Assembly: GCF_024611995.1 (NCBI RefSeq) | Contig: NZ_CP102509.1 | Location: 310,001 to 374,000 of the forward strand | Source: Streptomyces sp. NBC_00162 | GTDB taxonomy: Bacteria; Actinomycetota; Actinomycetes; Streptomycetales; Streptomycetaceae | DNA: 64,000 nucleotides | Direction of reading: 5' to 3' | Shown: piece by piece, positions 26,136 through 35,788 of the stretch | Layout: the number at the start of each line of letters is the position of its first letter | Numbering within the stretch: the first letter of the stretch is position 1 | Made by a program: the position numbers and the translations under genes | Notes under the pieces: model-generated | Databases searched by the model: none | Seen by the model: only the letters and a program-made list of their open reading frames with translations | Told to the model about the DNA's origin: nothing

Positions 26136-27017
26136 ATGCCGATCGACGACAGCCCGCAGACCACCGTCAAACACTGGCAGGACTGCACGGACGTGTACGA
26201 CTTCCTGGACCAGATCCGGCTGAGGCCCGGCATGTGGCTGCCAGGTGGCTCACTCCGTCACCTGGAGGCGGTTCTCACCGGCTACCGCGTCGCGCTCGGC
26301 GTGCACTCCATCGACGAACCCTTCTGCTTCTGGCCCGAAGACCAATTCGTCCAATGGCTCTGGAAGCACATCGGCCGGCGGAGTTCTCGCAGCTGGGCTG
26401 CCGAGATTGAACGGGCAACACCGGCAGGATCCACCCCAGTCGAAGAATTCTTTCGACTGCTGGACCAATACCGCGTCGAGCAGGCCCAGCCAGCACCCCG
26501 CCCGCAGACATCGGCCGAACACCCGGGCCTGCAGGCCGTCCGCATTGAGATCTCCCGCCACGACTGGGCTGGTCTGCAATGTGGCTGCACAGGGACGGCC
26601 GCGCACGTGCCCGCTGACCTTCTGGACCTGATCACTGCCCAGTACCCCGGCGAAGCGACTCTGAAGGCGATCGACAACCATGTCATGATCCAGTCCAACC
26701 TCATGGATCCAGCCCCGGCCACCACCGCCGTCGCCCTCGCAGCCCTGGCGGACCCCACCCTCACCACACCCGAAGCCCGGACCGCCCTGCTCGAACTCCT
26801 GCTGCATTTGGTGTGCGGCGACACTGCCCAGCAAGAGGAATGTGAAGCGGCCGTTCGCGGAGCCGTCTGGATCCTCTACCGGGAACTCACTACACACCCT
26901 TCGATCGTCGCCAGGGCATACGCCTACGAGACACTTCACTGCCTGGAAACCGAGCACGACCGTCTCGCCGCCTTCCGGGACATCGTCCGAGACCGCCTGC
27001 CCGCATACCTGCACTGA
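26136..27017 (+). CDS. Hypothetical protein, 293 aa, probably leaderless
   Basis: Soluble protein with an N-terminal domain (VYDFLDQIRLRPGMWLPGGS, LRHLEAVLTGYRVALGVHSI) that recalls families carrying an R-P-x-M-(Y/W)-(L/I) motif in immunity-like proteins, and a helical C-terminal half (TALLELLLHLVCGDTAQQEE) possibly of repeat type. No family assigned. TAGGCT lies exactly six bases before the ATG and no Shine-Dalgarno is present. It is cargo-like, sitting just left of IS3 copy 2. Confidence 0.65.
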   Translation: MPIDDSPQTTVKHWQDCTDVYDFLDQIRLRPGMWLPGGSLRHLEAVLTGYRVALGVHSIDEPFCFWPEDQFVQWLWKHIGRRSSRSWAAEIERATPAGSTPVEEFFRLLDQYRVEQAQPAPRPQTSAEHPGLQAVRIEISRHDWAGLQCGCTGTAAHVPADLLDLITAQYPGEATLKAIDNHVMIQSNLMDPAPATTAVALAALADPTLTTPEARTALLELLLHLVCGDTAQQEECEAAVRGAVWILYRELTTHPSIVARAYAYETLHCLETEHDRLAAFRDIVRDRLPAYLH

Positions 27018-27106
27018 CCAAACCCTGGCTCCCGCGGAAAGCGATCGCGCAGCGGGTCTTCCCCCGCAGCAGGCGAGGGGGCCTTGACCCCGGATGTTGA
27101 ACACGT

Positions 27107-28009
27107 CTATGCGGCTTGGGTCAGGGTAGTTGCTGCTGGTCGGAGGGCGTTCTCGTAGGCGATCGGGGACCGCTGGCCGAGGCGGGAGTGCCGGCGGCGG
27201 GTGTTGTATCGGGTCAGCCAGCGGAAGGCGTCGAGTCTGGCCTCACGCTCGCTCGACCAGGCCTTCCGGCCTTTGAGCGCCTCCCTCTTGAAGGCGGCGT
27301 TGAAGCTTTCCGCGGCGGCGTTGTCCGCGCTGGAGCCGACCGCGCCCATGCTCTGCCGGACCCCTGCTGACCTGCAGAGTTCCGCGAAAGCCCTGCTCGA
27401 ATATTGAGATCCGTGGTCGGTGTGCATGATCGCTCCGGCAAGGCTTCCACGGGTCCGCTCGGCGACCGTCAGGGCGTCGATGACGAGCTCTGTCCGCATG
27501 TGGTCGGCGATCGCCCAGCCGGCCAGCCGGCGCGAGGCGAGGTCGATGACGGTCGCGAGATAGAGCGGCTTCGAACCGCTGACCGGCAGATAGGTGATGT
27601 CGCCGACGTACTTCATGTTCACCTCGGATGCGGTGAAGTCACGTCCGAGCAGATCCGGTGCCTTCGCCGCGGCTTGGTCCGCGACGGTGGTGCGGTGCCG
27701 GCGGCGCAGACGGACTCCCTCGAGCCCGATGGTCCGCATGATCCTGGCGACGCGCTTGTGGTTGACCGCCGGGCCGCCCTCGTCTCGGAGTTCTGCGGTG
27801 ATTCTGGGGGCTCCGTAGGTGCCGTCGGAGTCCTGGTGGACCTTGCGTATCCGGGCCGCGATCCCGGCTTCGACGGTCTGGCGGGCCGCTCTCGCGGATG
27901 CGGTGCGGCGCCAGTAGTAGAAGCTCGAGCGGGCCAGGCCAAGGATGTCGCAGAGCCGCTTCACGCCGTGTCGGCGCTGGTGATCGTCAACGAACTGGCA
28001 GCGGTTCAC
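27107..28009 (-). CDS. IS3-family transposase OrfB, copy 2
   Basis: The 300-aa product is identical to that at 21948-22850, with the same DDE core and GTGA overlap with orfA. Intact. Confidence 0.9.
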   Translation of the reverse strand: MNRCQFVDDHQRRHGVKRLCDILGLARSSFYYWRRTASARAARQTVEAGIAARIRKVHQDSDGTYGAPRITAELRDEGGPAVNHKRVARIMRTIGLEGVRLRRRHRTTVADQAAAKAPDLLGRDFTASEVNMKYVGDITYLPVSGSKPLYLATVIDLASRRLAGWAIADHMRTELVIDALTVAERTRGSLAGAIMHTDHGSQYSSRAFAELCRSAGVRQSMGAVGSSADNAAAESFNAAFKREALKGRKAWSSEREARLDAFRWLTRYNTRRRHSRLGQRSPIAYENALRPAATTLTQAA

Positions 28010-28368
28010 CAGCGCGTCTCCGTCGCGAAATACCGGGCCGCCTTGCGGAGGATGTCGCGCTCTTCCTCCAGCTCACGGATCCTCTTGCGGGCGGCGGCCA
28101 GCTCCGCCTGAACGGCGTCGGCGTCGGCCCGCGAGGCGGCCGGCGGCGCGGAGTGGGCGCCAGGTCGGCGGCCGTCGGCGGCCCGGATCCAGTTCCGCAG
28201 CGTCTCGGTGTTCACCCCGAGATCACCGGCGACCGACTTGATCGTCGCTCCCGGCCTCGAGCGGTACAACGCGACCGCGTCCGCCTTGAACTCGGCGGGG
28301 TAATGCTTCATCCCCACAGGGACTCCGTTCTCCTGGACCATCAAGATCCAAGTGTCTCCGGTGTCCAA
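28006..28368 (-). CDS. IS3-family transposase OrfA, copy 2
   Basis: The 120-aa frame is identical to 22847-23209; the functional start is probably the internal Met of MKHYPAEFK. HTH_Tnp_1 domain followed by a coiled coil. Confidence 0.85.
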   Translation of the reverse strand: MDTGDTWILMVQENGVPVGMKHYPAEFKADAVALYRSRPGATIKSVAGDLGVNTETLRNWIRAADGRRPGAHSAPPAASRADADAVQAELAAARKRIRELEEERDILRKAARYFATETRW

Positions 28369-28389
28369 AACCCAGGGTCAAGGCCCAGG

Positions 28390-28815
28390 CTTCGGCGCTC
28401 CGCAACCTTGCGTGCAGTGCGACAACCTCGGCGTCGCTCGCCCCTCCGGTACTTGGTCTGTACCCGCTCCCGAAGTACTTGTTGTCAACCACGTGCGGTG
28501 TGAGGGGGCTGGCCGGGATGTGCACGATGCCGTAGCCGGTTCCGTTGCCGGCCTCGGACTTGAGTACATCGGGGATGACGGCCAGCGGCGGGTCGGGGAT
28601 CGGGCGGGCCACCGAACCCGTTCGGCGGCTGCGCGGCGACCTCAAAGGTCTGGCTCTCCTTGTGCCGCCGTCGACGGTGAAGGACCAGCTCCCGGTTGTC
28701 GCCCTTGCTGCTCGGCGCCTTCTTGAGGTCCACGTGGTGACCTTCCTCGAACGGGCCGCCGTCGATGGCGGCCTGCAGATCCCCCTCGTACAGACTTCCT
28801 CGAGTGCGGTGATGG
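28390..28815 (-). pseudogene. AlbA_2 (Schlafen-like) DNA-binding domain protein, broken
   Basis: Pieces of the family are readable: SLYEGDLQAAIDGGPFEEGH and HVDLKKAPSSKGDNREL in one frame; IPDPPLAVIPDVLKSEAGNG, HIPASPLTPHVVDNKYFGSG and ASDAEVVALHARLR in another. The middle (the FAVDGGTLLIGV-type core) is deleted and frames are shifted. The right end of IS3 copy 2 cuts the 3' end. Intact relatives are about 200 aa or more and are putative DNA-binding regulators or ATPases. Confidence 0.6.
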
Positions 28816-28919
28816 CCGGGGTCTCTGCGAGTCGTCCTGCTGCCGGAAGTTTTTCAGTAGTGGGCGAGGTGCCGCAGGCGGCGTCGGCCCGGTCCCGGAC
28901 GACCATCAGGTGCGCTCCG

Positions 28920-29117
28920 TCAGTCGTCCTCGGCGAGGATGAGATCGGCCATGTGGTGCGGGCAGGCGGGGTTGTGCCAGGTCACCGACAGGAACTCTCC
29001 CTCGGCGCTGAGAGTCCGCGCTCCACCGGTGGCCGCAGTGGCCTGGCAAAACCCGCAGAAGACGACCCTCAAGGGGAACAGGTCTACCGAAGGGCGGAAT
29101 CGTGTCGTCGGTTCCAT
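28920..29117 (-). CDS. Small Cys/His protein, possible zinc binder (copy B)
   Basis: A 65-aa paralogue of 2414-2614, starting MEPTTRFRPS and keeping the CxxC (CGFC) and CPHH motifs and the ILAED end. The two genes sit in a larger diverged duplication. Function unknown; the protein is small enough to be a metal-binding regulator or chaperone. Confidence 0.65.
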   Translation of the reverse strand: MEPTTRFRPSVDLFPLRVVFCGFCQATAATGGARTLSAEGEFLSVTWHNPACPHHMADLILAEDD

Positions 29118-29510
29118 GGTCTGCTCCTGCGGTGGCGGCGTGGGCGAGACCTCTCACCTACCCACCGATGCTCCCAGCAGCCGCAGGCGTGCACGGCGAG
29201 ACCATGGAATGGCCCCGGCAGTAGGCGCGCGCCCATCTCCCGTTAGGCCATGGCAAGACCCCAGGACAGGAAGCGTCCCGGGGCCGCCGGTCGCGGCAGG
29301 GCAAGAGGGAGCGGTTGTGCATCTGACACCACGATATGGATGAACGCTTCAGCAGCTGCCCGGTTAGGACCACACCGCGCCGGGCGGCCTGGGCAGGTCA
29401 GCCGGGGAAGGGCTGCATGCCTTCCCCGAACCTCGGCAGGAGACGGGCCTTTGCAGCAGCGCGGGCTGCATGGTCACATTGGGCAATCGCTGTCGTCCAG
29501 GAGGCACAGA
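29118..29510. other. Diverged duplicate of 2640-3500 with an internal deletion
   Basis: 29118-29240 matches 2615-2730 (the region of the small membrane protein), and 29243-29380 matches 3372-3500, including the conserved GTGCATCTGAC and CGATATGGAT blocks and a decayed form of the hairpin at 3386. The 640 bp between them in copy A, including the isoamylase-like gene, is absent here. No intact gene. Confidence 0.6.
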
Positions 29511-30020
29511 ATGCTGTTGCGCAATGTGGTGCTTGATGACGTCGACGCTTACATCCGGATGCGATGCGATCCCGACATGATGAAAGATCTCGGGGGCCCG
29601 CTGCCACGAGAGGGCATGGATGAGAAAGTTCAGCGCGATGTCCGCCGGGCTGCCGAGGACACCGCCTGGACCAAAATGATCATCCCCGCAGCGGCTGCCG
29701 CCTCGACCGTAGCCGGGACTGTGACGCTGTGGTCCAACCAAGCCGACGACCATCACATCTCCGAGATCGGTTGGATGGTCCTGCCCGCCTTCCAAGGCCA
29801 GGGCTACGGCAAGCGAGCCGTACGGACACTGCTTGAGATGGCCAGGAAGGACGGCCGCTGGGGACCCATCCACGCCTTCCCCGCAACCAGCAACCTCCCT
29901 TCCAACGGCATCTGCCGCGCTGTCGGCTTCACGTTCGTCGAAGAACAGAGCCTGGAGTTCGCAGGCCGAGTTCTGCACACCAATCACTGGATCATCGACC
30001 CACACACTGATTTGACCTGA
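29511..30020 (+). CDS. GNAT-family N-acetyltransferase
   Basis: 169 aa. The start ATG follows GGAGG at seven bases. RimJ/RimL-like layout: MLLRNVVLDDVDAYIRMRCD, then EIGWMVLPAFQGQGYGKRAV with the acetyl-CoA-binding Q-G-x-G-x-(G/A) loop, and the NLPSNGICRAVGF motif B. Substrate unknown. It starts just right of the duplicated segment. Confidence 0.85.
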   Translation: MLLRNVVLDDVDAYIRMRCDPDMMKDLGGPLPREGMDEKVQRDVRRAAEDTAWTKMIIPAAAAASTVAGTVTLWSNQADDHHISEIGWMVLPAFQGQGYGKRAVRTLLEMARKDGRWGPIHAFPATSNLPSNGICRAVGFTFVEEQSLEFAGRVLHTNHWIIDPHTDLT

Positions 30021-30927
30021 CCATCACCAAGCTGTCGGGGCAAAGAAGGTCGAGTCGAGCGGTACGCGCCGTTGAGGCCGTGGTTCGGCGCGGAGAAGTT
30101 GCCCTTTCCGGACGCCACCGGAGACCCGGCGGTCGGCGATGTAGTGATGATGCCCGAGAGGCCAAGCGCGGCGGCGCCGGAGACAGTCGAATGCCCAGAA
30201 CCCGGGCGCCGGACCCAGCGTGGCGGGCTGGCACCACGACACGATGTCGGCCTCGAAATCGTCACCGGACAGCCCCACAGATGGCCCACCTACCACAAGC
30301 TTCCGTAGGCGAGACTCCGGTGAGGCACCCTTCGACGTTGTCTTCCACGATCAAGGTGCAAGCGTCGAGGTGAACACCGGCTACGGGGCCGTCGTCCACG
30401 ACCAGTCAGGCGCAGAACTGATCTGCGGACATCAGCGCCCGCTCGAAGTGCTTCGGGCCTGGATTGAGGCGGACGTAGCAGCAGCCCAGTGAAGCGCCGG
30501 TTCAGCGGGGTTGGTTGCGACGGCTGACCAGAGCCTGCGCGTGGTCCAGGTGACATCGGGAAACGCCGCATCCGCTCCGATGCGGACTGGCGTGCAGGCC
30601 TGGACGAGGTGGCCGACAGCGGCCGCGGCGACCCGGAGTCGGCGCAGCGGGAGCGGGACGGCCGCCCGGGGCCTCCGTCAGCCGGTCCGCCGCCCACCCC
30701 GCCACGGCGGCGCCACGGGCTGTCGTCGTGGGTGAGGCCGCCGAGCCACACCCACGTGACATCGTTCCGACCAGGACACCTCCCCACCCTCTCGATGTGA
30801 GTCGCCCGCGTGGCTGGGCGTGGGAAGAGCAGGCGGTTGATGAGGTCCAGGTGATGACCGCCACTCGCCCGCGATCACTGCGGTGAGATCATCGGACTTG
30901 AATTGCACGTGCACAGAGAGGCAGAGA
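30021..30927. other. Long stretch without a recognised gene
   Basis: Short frames exist on the plus strand, for example 30072-30308 and 30220-30492, the latter ending LICGHQRPLEVLRAWIEADV. The 30500-30830 part is open on several frames by composition only. None has a ribosome site with a recognisable family. Probably the remains of deleted genes. Confidence 0.4.
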
Positions 30928-31589
30928 GTGACCCAGGGGCGAGTGACGTACGAATTGATGACCGCGGTGTCCCCAGCAGCCGTCGTCTGGAGCGGTCAAA
31001 ATGGGCAGGAAGGCGGAACTGCCCGGCTCTGCCGCGATGTCAACGCCCCCGTGCTGGACCGACGCCGCTCCCTACGGGCCTTCCACATCGTTCCAGATGG
31101 CCAGGCCCCGAGCGCCCGCGCGATCACCGAGCAGGCCCTGGGATCGCGCTTCAGCGGGCGCCCCGCCGTCTACCGTATCGAGGACCCGTTCGGCGTGCCG
31201 CTCGGGCGAATCACGCTGCGGCGCCGACGTTTCCTTCGGATCGGCCGGAAGCGGTGGACTGTGGAACCAGCGGCGGGTCCCGTGCTCCGCGGCTACCGGG
31301 GCCGCCTCGTGTGGTGGGCATTGTGGTGGCCTTCGGCCTCCCCGTCAGCCTGCTGTGCCTAGTCCTGTCCATGCTGGGCGATGGTGACGGCAGATTCGGC
31401 TCACCCAGGCGCATCATCTGGCGCGACGGCTCAGGCCGGGCCCACTTCGTCTTCCGCAGTATGGAGGCCGACGACTTTCAGGTGCTGGTCCCTGGCTGGG
31501 ACCCCCGCCTGGTCACCGCGCTCGTGGGTCTTCACCAGACGTTTGAGCCGTCGGAGGAAGCCGGAGCTGTCGGCTGGTACGGGCCATGA
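30928..31589 (+). pseudogene. Hypothetical membrane-associated protein, frameshifted
   Basis: The GTG start has a GAGAGGCAGA site. The first frame reads SLRAFHIVPDGQAPSARAIT, RPAVYRIEDPFGVPLGRITL and WTVEPAAGPVLRGYRGRLVW. Near 31315 one base is lost or gained, and the continuation, GIVVAFGLPVSLLCLVLSML then HFVFRSMEADDFQVLVPGWD, lies in another frame and ends at 31589. Together these make about 220 aa with one C-terminal-half membrane helix. No family named. Confidence 0.55.
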
Positions 31590-31689
31590 GCGAGCGGGAC
31601 CCTCTGCATTGCCCTCGGTAGGTCAGTGCCGGCGTGTGGCTGCTCGCGGTGGTCTTCGCCGCGGCCGTCCAGCCCTCCCCGTTGTAGAA

Positions 31690-32603
31690 CCGTTGGCTGA
31701 TGCTGACCGCATTCACCTGTGGCAGAACCTCGGCACCGCGGTGGAACAAGGCGTGCGTCGGCACAACGGATGCCTGCGACCACCCGGCTCCAAGCCAAGT
31801 GACCTGCCAGACATTCCTCTCCCCGCCGAAGGGCCGTCGGCGAAGGAGATGTCGCCGATCGAAGTCCGCATTCGTGAACGCCACGCCATCGTCCACGCCC
31901 TCCTCGACCAGGGACACGGCATCCGGGAGATCGCCGGAAAACTACACATGGGCGCCAACACGGTCCGCCGATGCGCCCGCGCGGAAACCCCAGAGCATTT
32001 GCTCGGCGGCCAGCGGCAGCCCCGGCCCAGCCAGCCAGACCCCTACAAGCCCTACCTGGACACGCGCTGGTCCGAGGGCCACACCAACGCCGTTCACCTG
32101 CACGCGGAGCTGAAAGAGCTTGGCTACCGCGGCAACTACCAGGCCATCAGCGACTACCTGCGGCCACGACGCCGACGCCGCATCCGCGTCGTCGGGCCCG
32201 CGCCACCCGGAATCCGGCAAGTCACTGGATGGATCATGCGCCACCCCGACCGGCTCTCGGAGAGCGAGCGCAAACAGCACACCGAAATCCTCGCCCGTTG
32301 CCCGGAACTCAAGGCGGCCGACCGTCTCGTCCGCAACTTCGGCGAGATCCTCTCCACCCGCACCGGCCAGCACCTGAAGGACTGGGTCATCAGCGCGCGA
32401 GCCGAGAATCTTCCCAGCTTCCACTCCTTCGCCACCGGCCTGGAGAAAGACTGGGACGCCGTCGTCCAGGGCCTGACCACCGCTGAAACTCCGGCCCCGT
32501 CGAAGGCCGCGTCAACCACATCAAAATGATCAAACGCCAGATGTTCGGCCGCGCCAAACTCCCGCTCCTCCGCAAACGGGTACTTCTCACCGCCGCCCGA
32601 TGA
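31690..32603 (+). pseudogene. ISL3-family transposase, 5'-truncated and frameshifted
   Basis: Matches the C-terminal two-thirds of ISL3 transposases: VEPLADADRIHLWQNLGTAV, a helix-turn-helix insert, LRPRRRRRIRVV, GWIMRHPDRLSESE and LKDWVISARAENLPSFHSFA. The final conserved block GRVNHIKMIKRQMFGRAKLP is in another frame after a shift near 32480 and ends at 32603. The first DDE aspartate region is missing. Confidence 0.75.
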
Positions 32604-32682
32604 CTTTGCTGCTCAGAGAGTGACGGATTAGGGAAAAACAACCGGCGAACTATCTCAGCGCCGGAAGAGGCGGCTGCCAGGA

Positions 32683-33048
32683 CTACGTGCCCGACTGGTC
32701 CGCTCGCTCCGCTTCTGTTCGCAACGTGCGAGCCCGCTCGGCCGGGTCGTAGTTCGGCCCGACGCCCTCGATCAGAAGCAAGTCGCCCTCGATATGGTCG
32801 GTACGCAGACGCAGGATGGCCCGGTAGTCGGGAGAGTCGTACCAGGCGCGGGCTTCGGCCAGGCTGGGAAACTCGATCAGCACCATGCTGCCGGGCCACG
32901 TCCCCTCCACGACTTCGGCCGGCGGACCGTGGATGACGAAGCGGCCCGCGAAGGGGGCAAGGGTTGCCTGGATGCGCTCCAGGTACTCGATGATGTCGGA
33001 GTGATTCCGGCGGCTGCGGAGATGAGCGAAGCCATAAGCGGACGCCAC
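32683..33048 (-). CDS. DUF1330 family protein
   Basis: 121 aa from a GTG start with AAGGAG five bases upstream. A ferredoxin-like alpha+beta fold is expected: YLERIQATLAPFAGRFVIHG, VVEGTWPGSMVLIEFPSLAE and ARAWYDSPDYRAILRLRTDH are characteristic of the family. Probably a small cytoplasmic dimer; substrate unknown. Intact. Confidence 0.85.
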   Translation of the reverse strand: MASAYGFAHLRSRRNHSDIIEYLERIQATLAPFAGRFVIHGPPAEVVEGTWPGSMVLIEFPSLAEARAWYDSPDYRAILRLRTDHIEGDLLLIEGVGPNYDPAERARTLRTEAERADQSGT

Positions 33049-33106
33049 GGGGCTCCTTCGTTCAGGGGTGTGAGCGATGACCAGAACGTAGCTGAGGCTG
33101 GTTGGG

Positions 33107-33433
33107 CTACGCGATTACCCCAGGGGTAATTGCCGCCACATCGAAGACACGCACCACACGCAGGACGTACGGCTGGCCGGTGCTGATGGCCTCGGCCTGT
33201 TCATCACGCAGGTCGGCGTGGGTGAATGCGAGCAGGGCGTCGGCGGCGGGGCGGCCGCGGTGGGAGGCGGCGAACTCATGCGGGCTGACCTGCTCGGCGA
33301 CCGGGAAAGAGCCTTCGGGCTGTGGGGTCGGCCCGCTCGCCGGTTCGCCGTGCGAGCGACAGCTGACAGCCGCTCGAGATAGCCTGTCTGGCAACAACTG
33401 ACTCGATGGTCCGACCAGCTTGAACGGGTTCAT
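33107..33433 (-). CDS. Hypothetical protein, 108 aa
   Basis: Starts MNPFKLVGPS and contains a Pro-rich segment, then SPHEFAASHRGRPAADALLA and AISTGQPYVLRVVRVFDVAA. No signal peptide and no family I know. The ribosome site is weak, so start and reality are uncertain; codon bias in the second half is good. It lies 58 bp upstream of the DUF1330 gene on the same strand. Confidence 0.4.
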   Translation of the reverse strand: MNPFKLVGPSSQLLPDRLSRAAVSCRSHGEPASGPTPQPEGSFPVAEQVSPHEFAASHRGRPAADALLAFTHADLRDEQAEAISTGQPYVLRVVRVFDVAAITPGVIA

Positions 33434-33511
33434 GCGCGTCACGGCCAAGCCGAGGCCGTCAATCTGGCCAGTTTCCCCGGGGACAGAGCTGGGCACCCGG
33501 GGCGCATGACT

Positions 33512-33558
33512 CCGGGGTGCCGGTGCTCTGCCTCGCTTGCAGAGCACCGGCACCCCGG
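33512..33558. terminator. Very stable 20-bp perfect hairpin
   Basis: CCGGGGTGCCGGTGCTCTGC, loop CTCGCTT, exact complement (33539-33558). It lies 22 bp beyond the stop of the I36-type gene (33580) and insulates it from the next minus-strand gene. Confidence 0.8.
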
Positions 33559-33579
33559 GCCAGCTACTTCATGGCCTTG

Positions 33580-33985
33580 TTACGTCAGCCATGCGTTCGG
33601 GTCGAGCCCACCCGTGCACACGGCGCCACGGTCTCCGAAGGCGGGGTTCGCGCGCGTGTCGATGCTGGTGCGGTCGGCACCGATCGGGCCGTCGTAGGTG
33701 TGGGGCTTGGACGGGACGAAGTTGTAGTGGTAGATCGCGGCGGGGACCGACAGGTTGTTCACGTACGACCAGACGCCCTTGTTGAAGCCGGTCTCGCCGT
33801 ACTTGGCCAGCGGGTAGCCGACCGTGGCTCCCCGTCGTGAGGCCGATCTTGGTGTAGTGCGTGCGCTCGTACAGACAGAGCGTCTTTTCCGAGCAGTCGC
33901 CCTCTGCCGCCGCCACTGAAGGGGCCGTGGCCGCCATGCCGGCCGCTGCCATCACGACAGCCGAGAATGCCAGTGCTGACTTACG
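33580..33985 (-). pseudogene. I36-type peptidase inhibitor family protein, frameshifted and start-less
   Basis: The export signal (KSALAFSAVVMAAAGMAATA) and first beta strands (CSEKTLCLYERTHYTKIGLT) are in one frame. At a GGGG run near 33826 the frame shifts, and ATVGYPLAKYGETGFNKGVW, SYVNNLSVPAAIYHYNFVPS and GAVCTGGLDPNAWLT follow. The pattern (LCLYE, SYVNN, G.VC.GG..PN) is that of secreted I36/SMPI-like proteins. No start codon is available before KSALA, because the stop of the upstream paralogue intervenes, suggesting a fusion deletion between tandem copies. Confidence 0.65.
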
Positions 33986-33998
33986 AGGCGGGGAGGAA

Positions 33999-34394
33999 TT
34001 AATTGTTGGGGTTCACACCGCCCATGCAGACGGCCCCGGCAGTCCCGAAGTCCCACCCGGCGTCGCTGCTGTGCCCACCGGGCCCGATCGTGCCCTGCAC
34101 CACCAAGCCAAAGCCCGATTGCTTCCATACGACTGCATTGCGATCCAGGTTGTTCACGTACGACCTGATCCGGGGCATGCGGTTTGGCCCATTCACTAGG
34201 TCGATGCAGGCTTTGGTGCTGGTCGACGTGATCGCCAGGTTGCGGTACTGGCTGCTGTCGTACAGGCACAGCTTCCCTATCGGATATTCGGGGCAGCCGC
34301 CGACCGCTGCTGCCGGTGCCGCCGTGGCGGCGAGACTGCCCCCCGTCATGGCCAGCGCGCTTACCGCGAGAGTTGCCTTACGGATCCAAGCCAT
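33999..34394 (-). CDS. Secreted I36-type peptidase inhibitor family protein
   Basis: 131 aa from ATG at 34394 (GAAGGG site upstream). Signal peptide MAWIRKATLAVSALAMTGGS with cleavage near AAPAAA, then PEYPIGKLCLYDSSQYRNLA, RIRSYVNNLDRNAVVWKQSG and AVCMGGVNPNN. Four cysteines are likely to form two disulfides. The family includes the Streptomyces metalloproteinase inhibitor SMPI fold. It is paralogous and adjacent to the truncated gene at 33580-33985. Confidence 0.75.
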   Translation of the reverse strand: MAWIRKATLAVSALAMTGGSLAATAAPAAAVGGCPEYPIGKLCLYDSSQYRNLAITSTSTKACIDLVNGPNRMPRIRSYVNNLDRNAVVWKQSGFGLVVQGTIGPGGHSSDAGWDFGTAGAVCMGGVNPNN

Positions 34395-34799
34395 GGTGAG
34401 CCCTTCGTTGATGAGAGGAGTGCTTTCGCCCAAGAGTTAAGGGTGTCCGAGTCTGGGAATCCCAGCTTCCGCACACCGGTCGGCCGGATCTCGCCTTCTT
34501 CGGTGGCTGTCTGGCTTGATCGCGGTGGAGTACGCGCACAGCACAGCCAGCCGGTGCAGACCGGCAGGCAGGGGCACAGTTCCCTGACGTGCTCGGGGGA
34601 TACAGCGTCGCGATCATGAAACCGCCGACTGATACCACCACCACACCCCGACCTCAATTTCCCCCCAGGCCGTTACGGATGAGACTCACAGATGTTCTCC
34701 CTTGTTGTCCGTCTTGTTGCTTGTGGCTTGTTGTCCACGTGTGCTGACTGGGCACACTTCTCCTTGCCGGTGGCGAGGGAGAGATCAGGAGGATGGACC
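34395..34799. other. Intergenic stretch between two secreted-protein genes
   Basis: No gene recognised. The left part must hold the promoter of the I36-type gene; the right part is the 3' flank of the next minus-strand gene. Confidence 0.4.
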
Positions 34800-35788
34800 T
34801 CAGCCGGTGAAGGCGAGTCCGTGGGTGGCCGCGATCTGGCCGGGGGCGTACCCGGTGTGCAGGTTGACGGGGTTTCCGTCGACGTTCTTGATCTTCAGGG
34901 TGGTGCGGATCTGGGTGCAGCCGCCGAGTTGGGACTTCGTGAGGCGCAGGGTATTCGTGGCGGTCTGGTGGTGCTTGGCGTTGGAGATGTTCCAGTTGCC
35001 GACCGCCGACTTGATCGGCCCGCCGCACTTGGCTCCGTCGGGGTTCTGTGGCTGCGCCTCGATCCAGGTCTCGGCCTGGGTGCCGCTGTTGGCGGTCGAT
35101 CCGCCCTGACAGATCGATGAGCCGGCCACGCAGGTGGTCAGGGCGGCGTCCTGGACGACGGTGATGCTGTCACCACCGCTGGGGGTGTACGAGTAGCCGA
35201 GCGTGGTGTGCGTCGTTCCACGTGCGATCACGCTGGTACTGGCGGGAAGCGTCCAGCGGGCTGCCGACGGATACACGGCGCGCGCCAACTCCGCGCCCGC
35301 CGGGACCCGCATGCTCACGCTGCGCCCGTTCTGAATGATGCTGGAGTAACTGGTCACCGATAGACGGCAGTTGTACGTGCCGGCCGTCGGCGCCGTGAAC
35401 ACCCAGCGCAGCGCGGGCGCCACCGACTTCTCACCCGGCGGCACCTGATTCGTCGCCCAGTACGCGCCCGCCTCCGCGGAAGCAGGGAGGGCGGAGCCGC
35501 CGGAGTTCTTGCAGCGCACGGCAACGGTGGAGCCGATGTTGTCCCCGCTGCCGAGGGGGTCAAGCTGGCGACCGAAAGGTTGCGGGACCACAGGTAGGAC
35601 TTCTCGCCAGCCGCGGCGGTGAACACCACGTCCGTACCGGGAATGTCCCGATAGTCCTCCGCCCTCCGGGTCACCTCATACGTGAACTCCGCAGAGGCCG
35701 CCGAGGCACCCGACGCGAACGTCAGCGAACCCCCGGTCCCCACAGCAAGCGCCGCCACCAGCAGCGATCCCATACGCGTCAACCCCAC
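34800..35788 (-). pseudogene. Secreted protein of unknown family, frameshifted near its start
   Basis: The first frame has a signal peptide (MGLTRMGSLLVAALAVGTGG) and ASAEFTYEVTRRAEDYRDIP. Near 35555 the frame shifts, and the mature protein continues as LDPLGSGDNIGSTVAVRCKN, APALRWVFTAPTAGTYNCRL, ARWTLPASTSVIARGTTHTT and GGCTQIRTTLKIKNVDGNPV to a stop at 34800. About 329 aa in all. Paired cysteines and beta-rich segments indicate an extracellular multi-domain protein. The shift sits at a CCCC run, so it could be a sequencing error. Confidence 0.65.

Larger units (their letters stand above)
27079..28386. mobile_element. IS3-family insertion sequence, copy 2 (1308 bp)
   Basis: Same length, ends and genes as the copy at 21920-23227, in the same orientation. 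Its own 3-bp target duplication is AGG (27076-27078 and 28387-28389). It interrupts the AlbA-like gene on its right. Confidence 0.9.

Noticed and set aside
21920..28386. Composite transposon bounded by the two IS3 copies
   Set aside because: Each IS copy has its own matching 3-bp flanks (ATG/ATG and AGG/AGG), whereas the outer flanks (ATG and AGG) differ. Independent insertions explain this better.
30290..30864. Minus-strand Arg/Pro-rich frames
   Set aside because: Codon use is that of random GC-rich DNA, with no start site or family resemblance.
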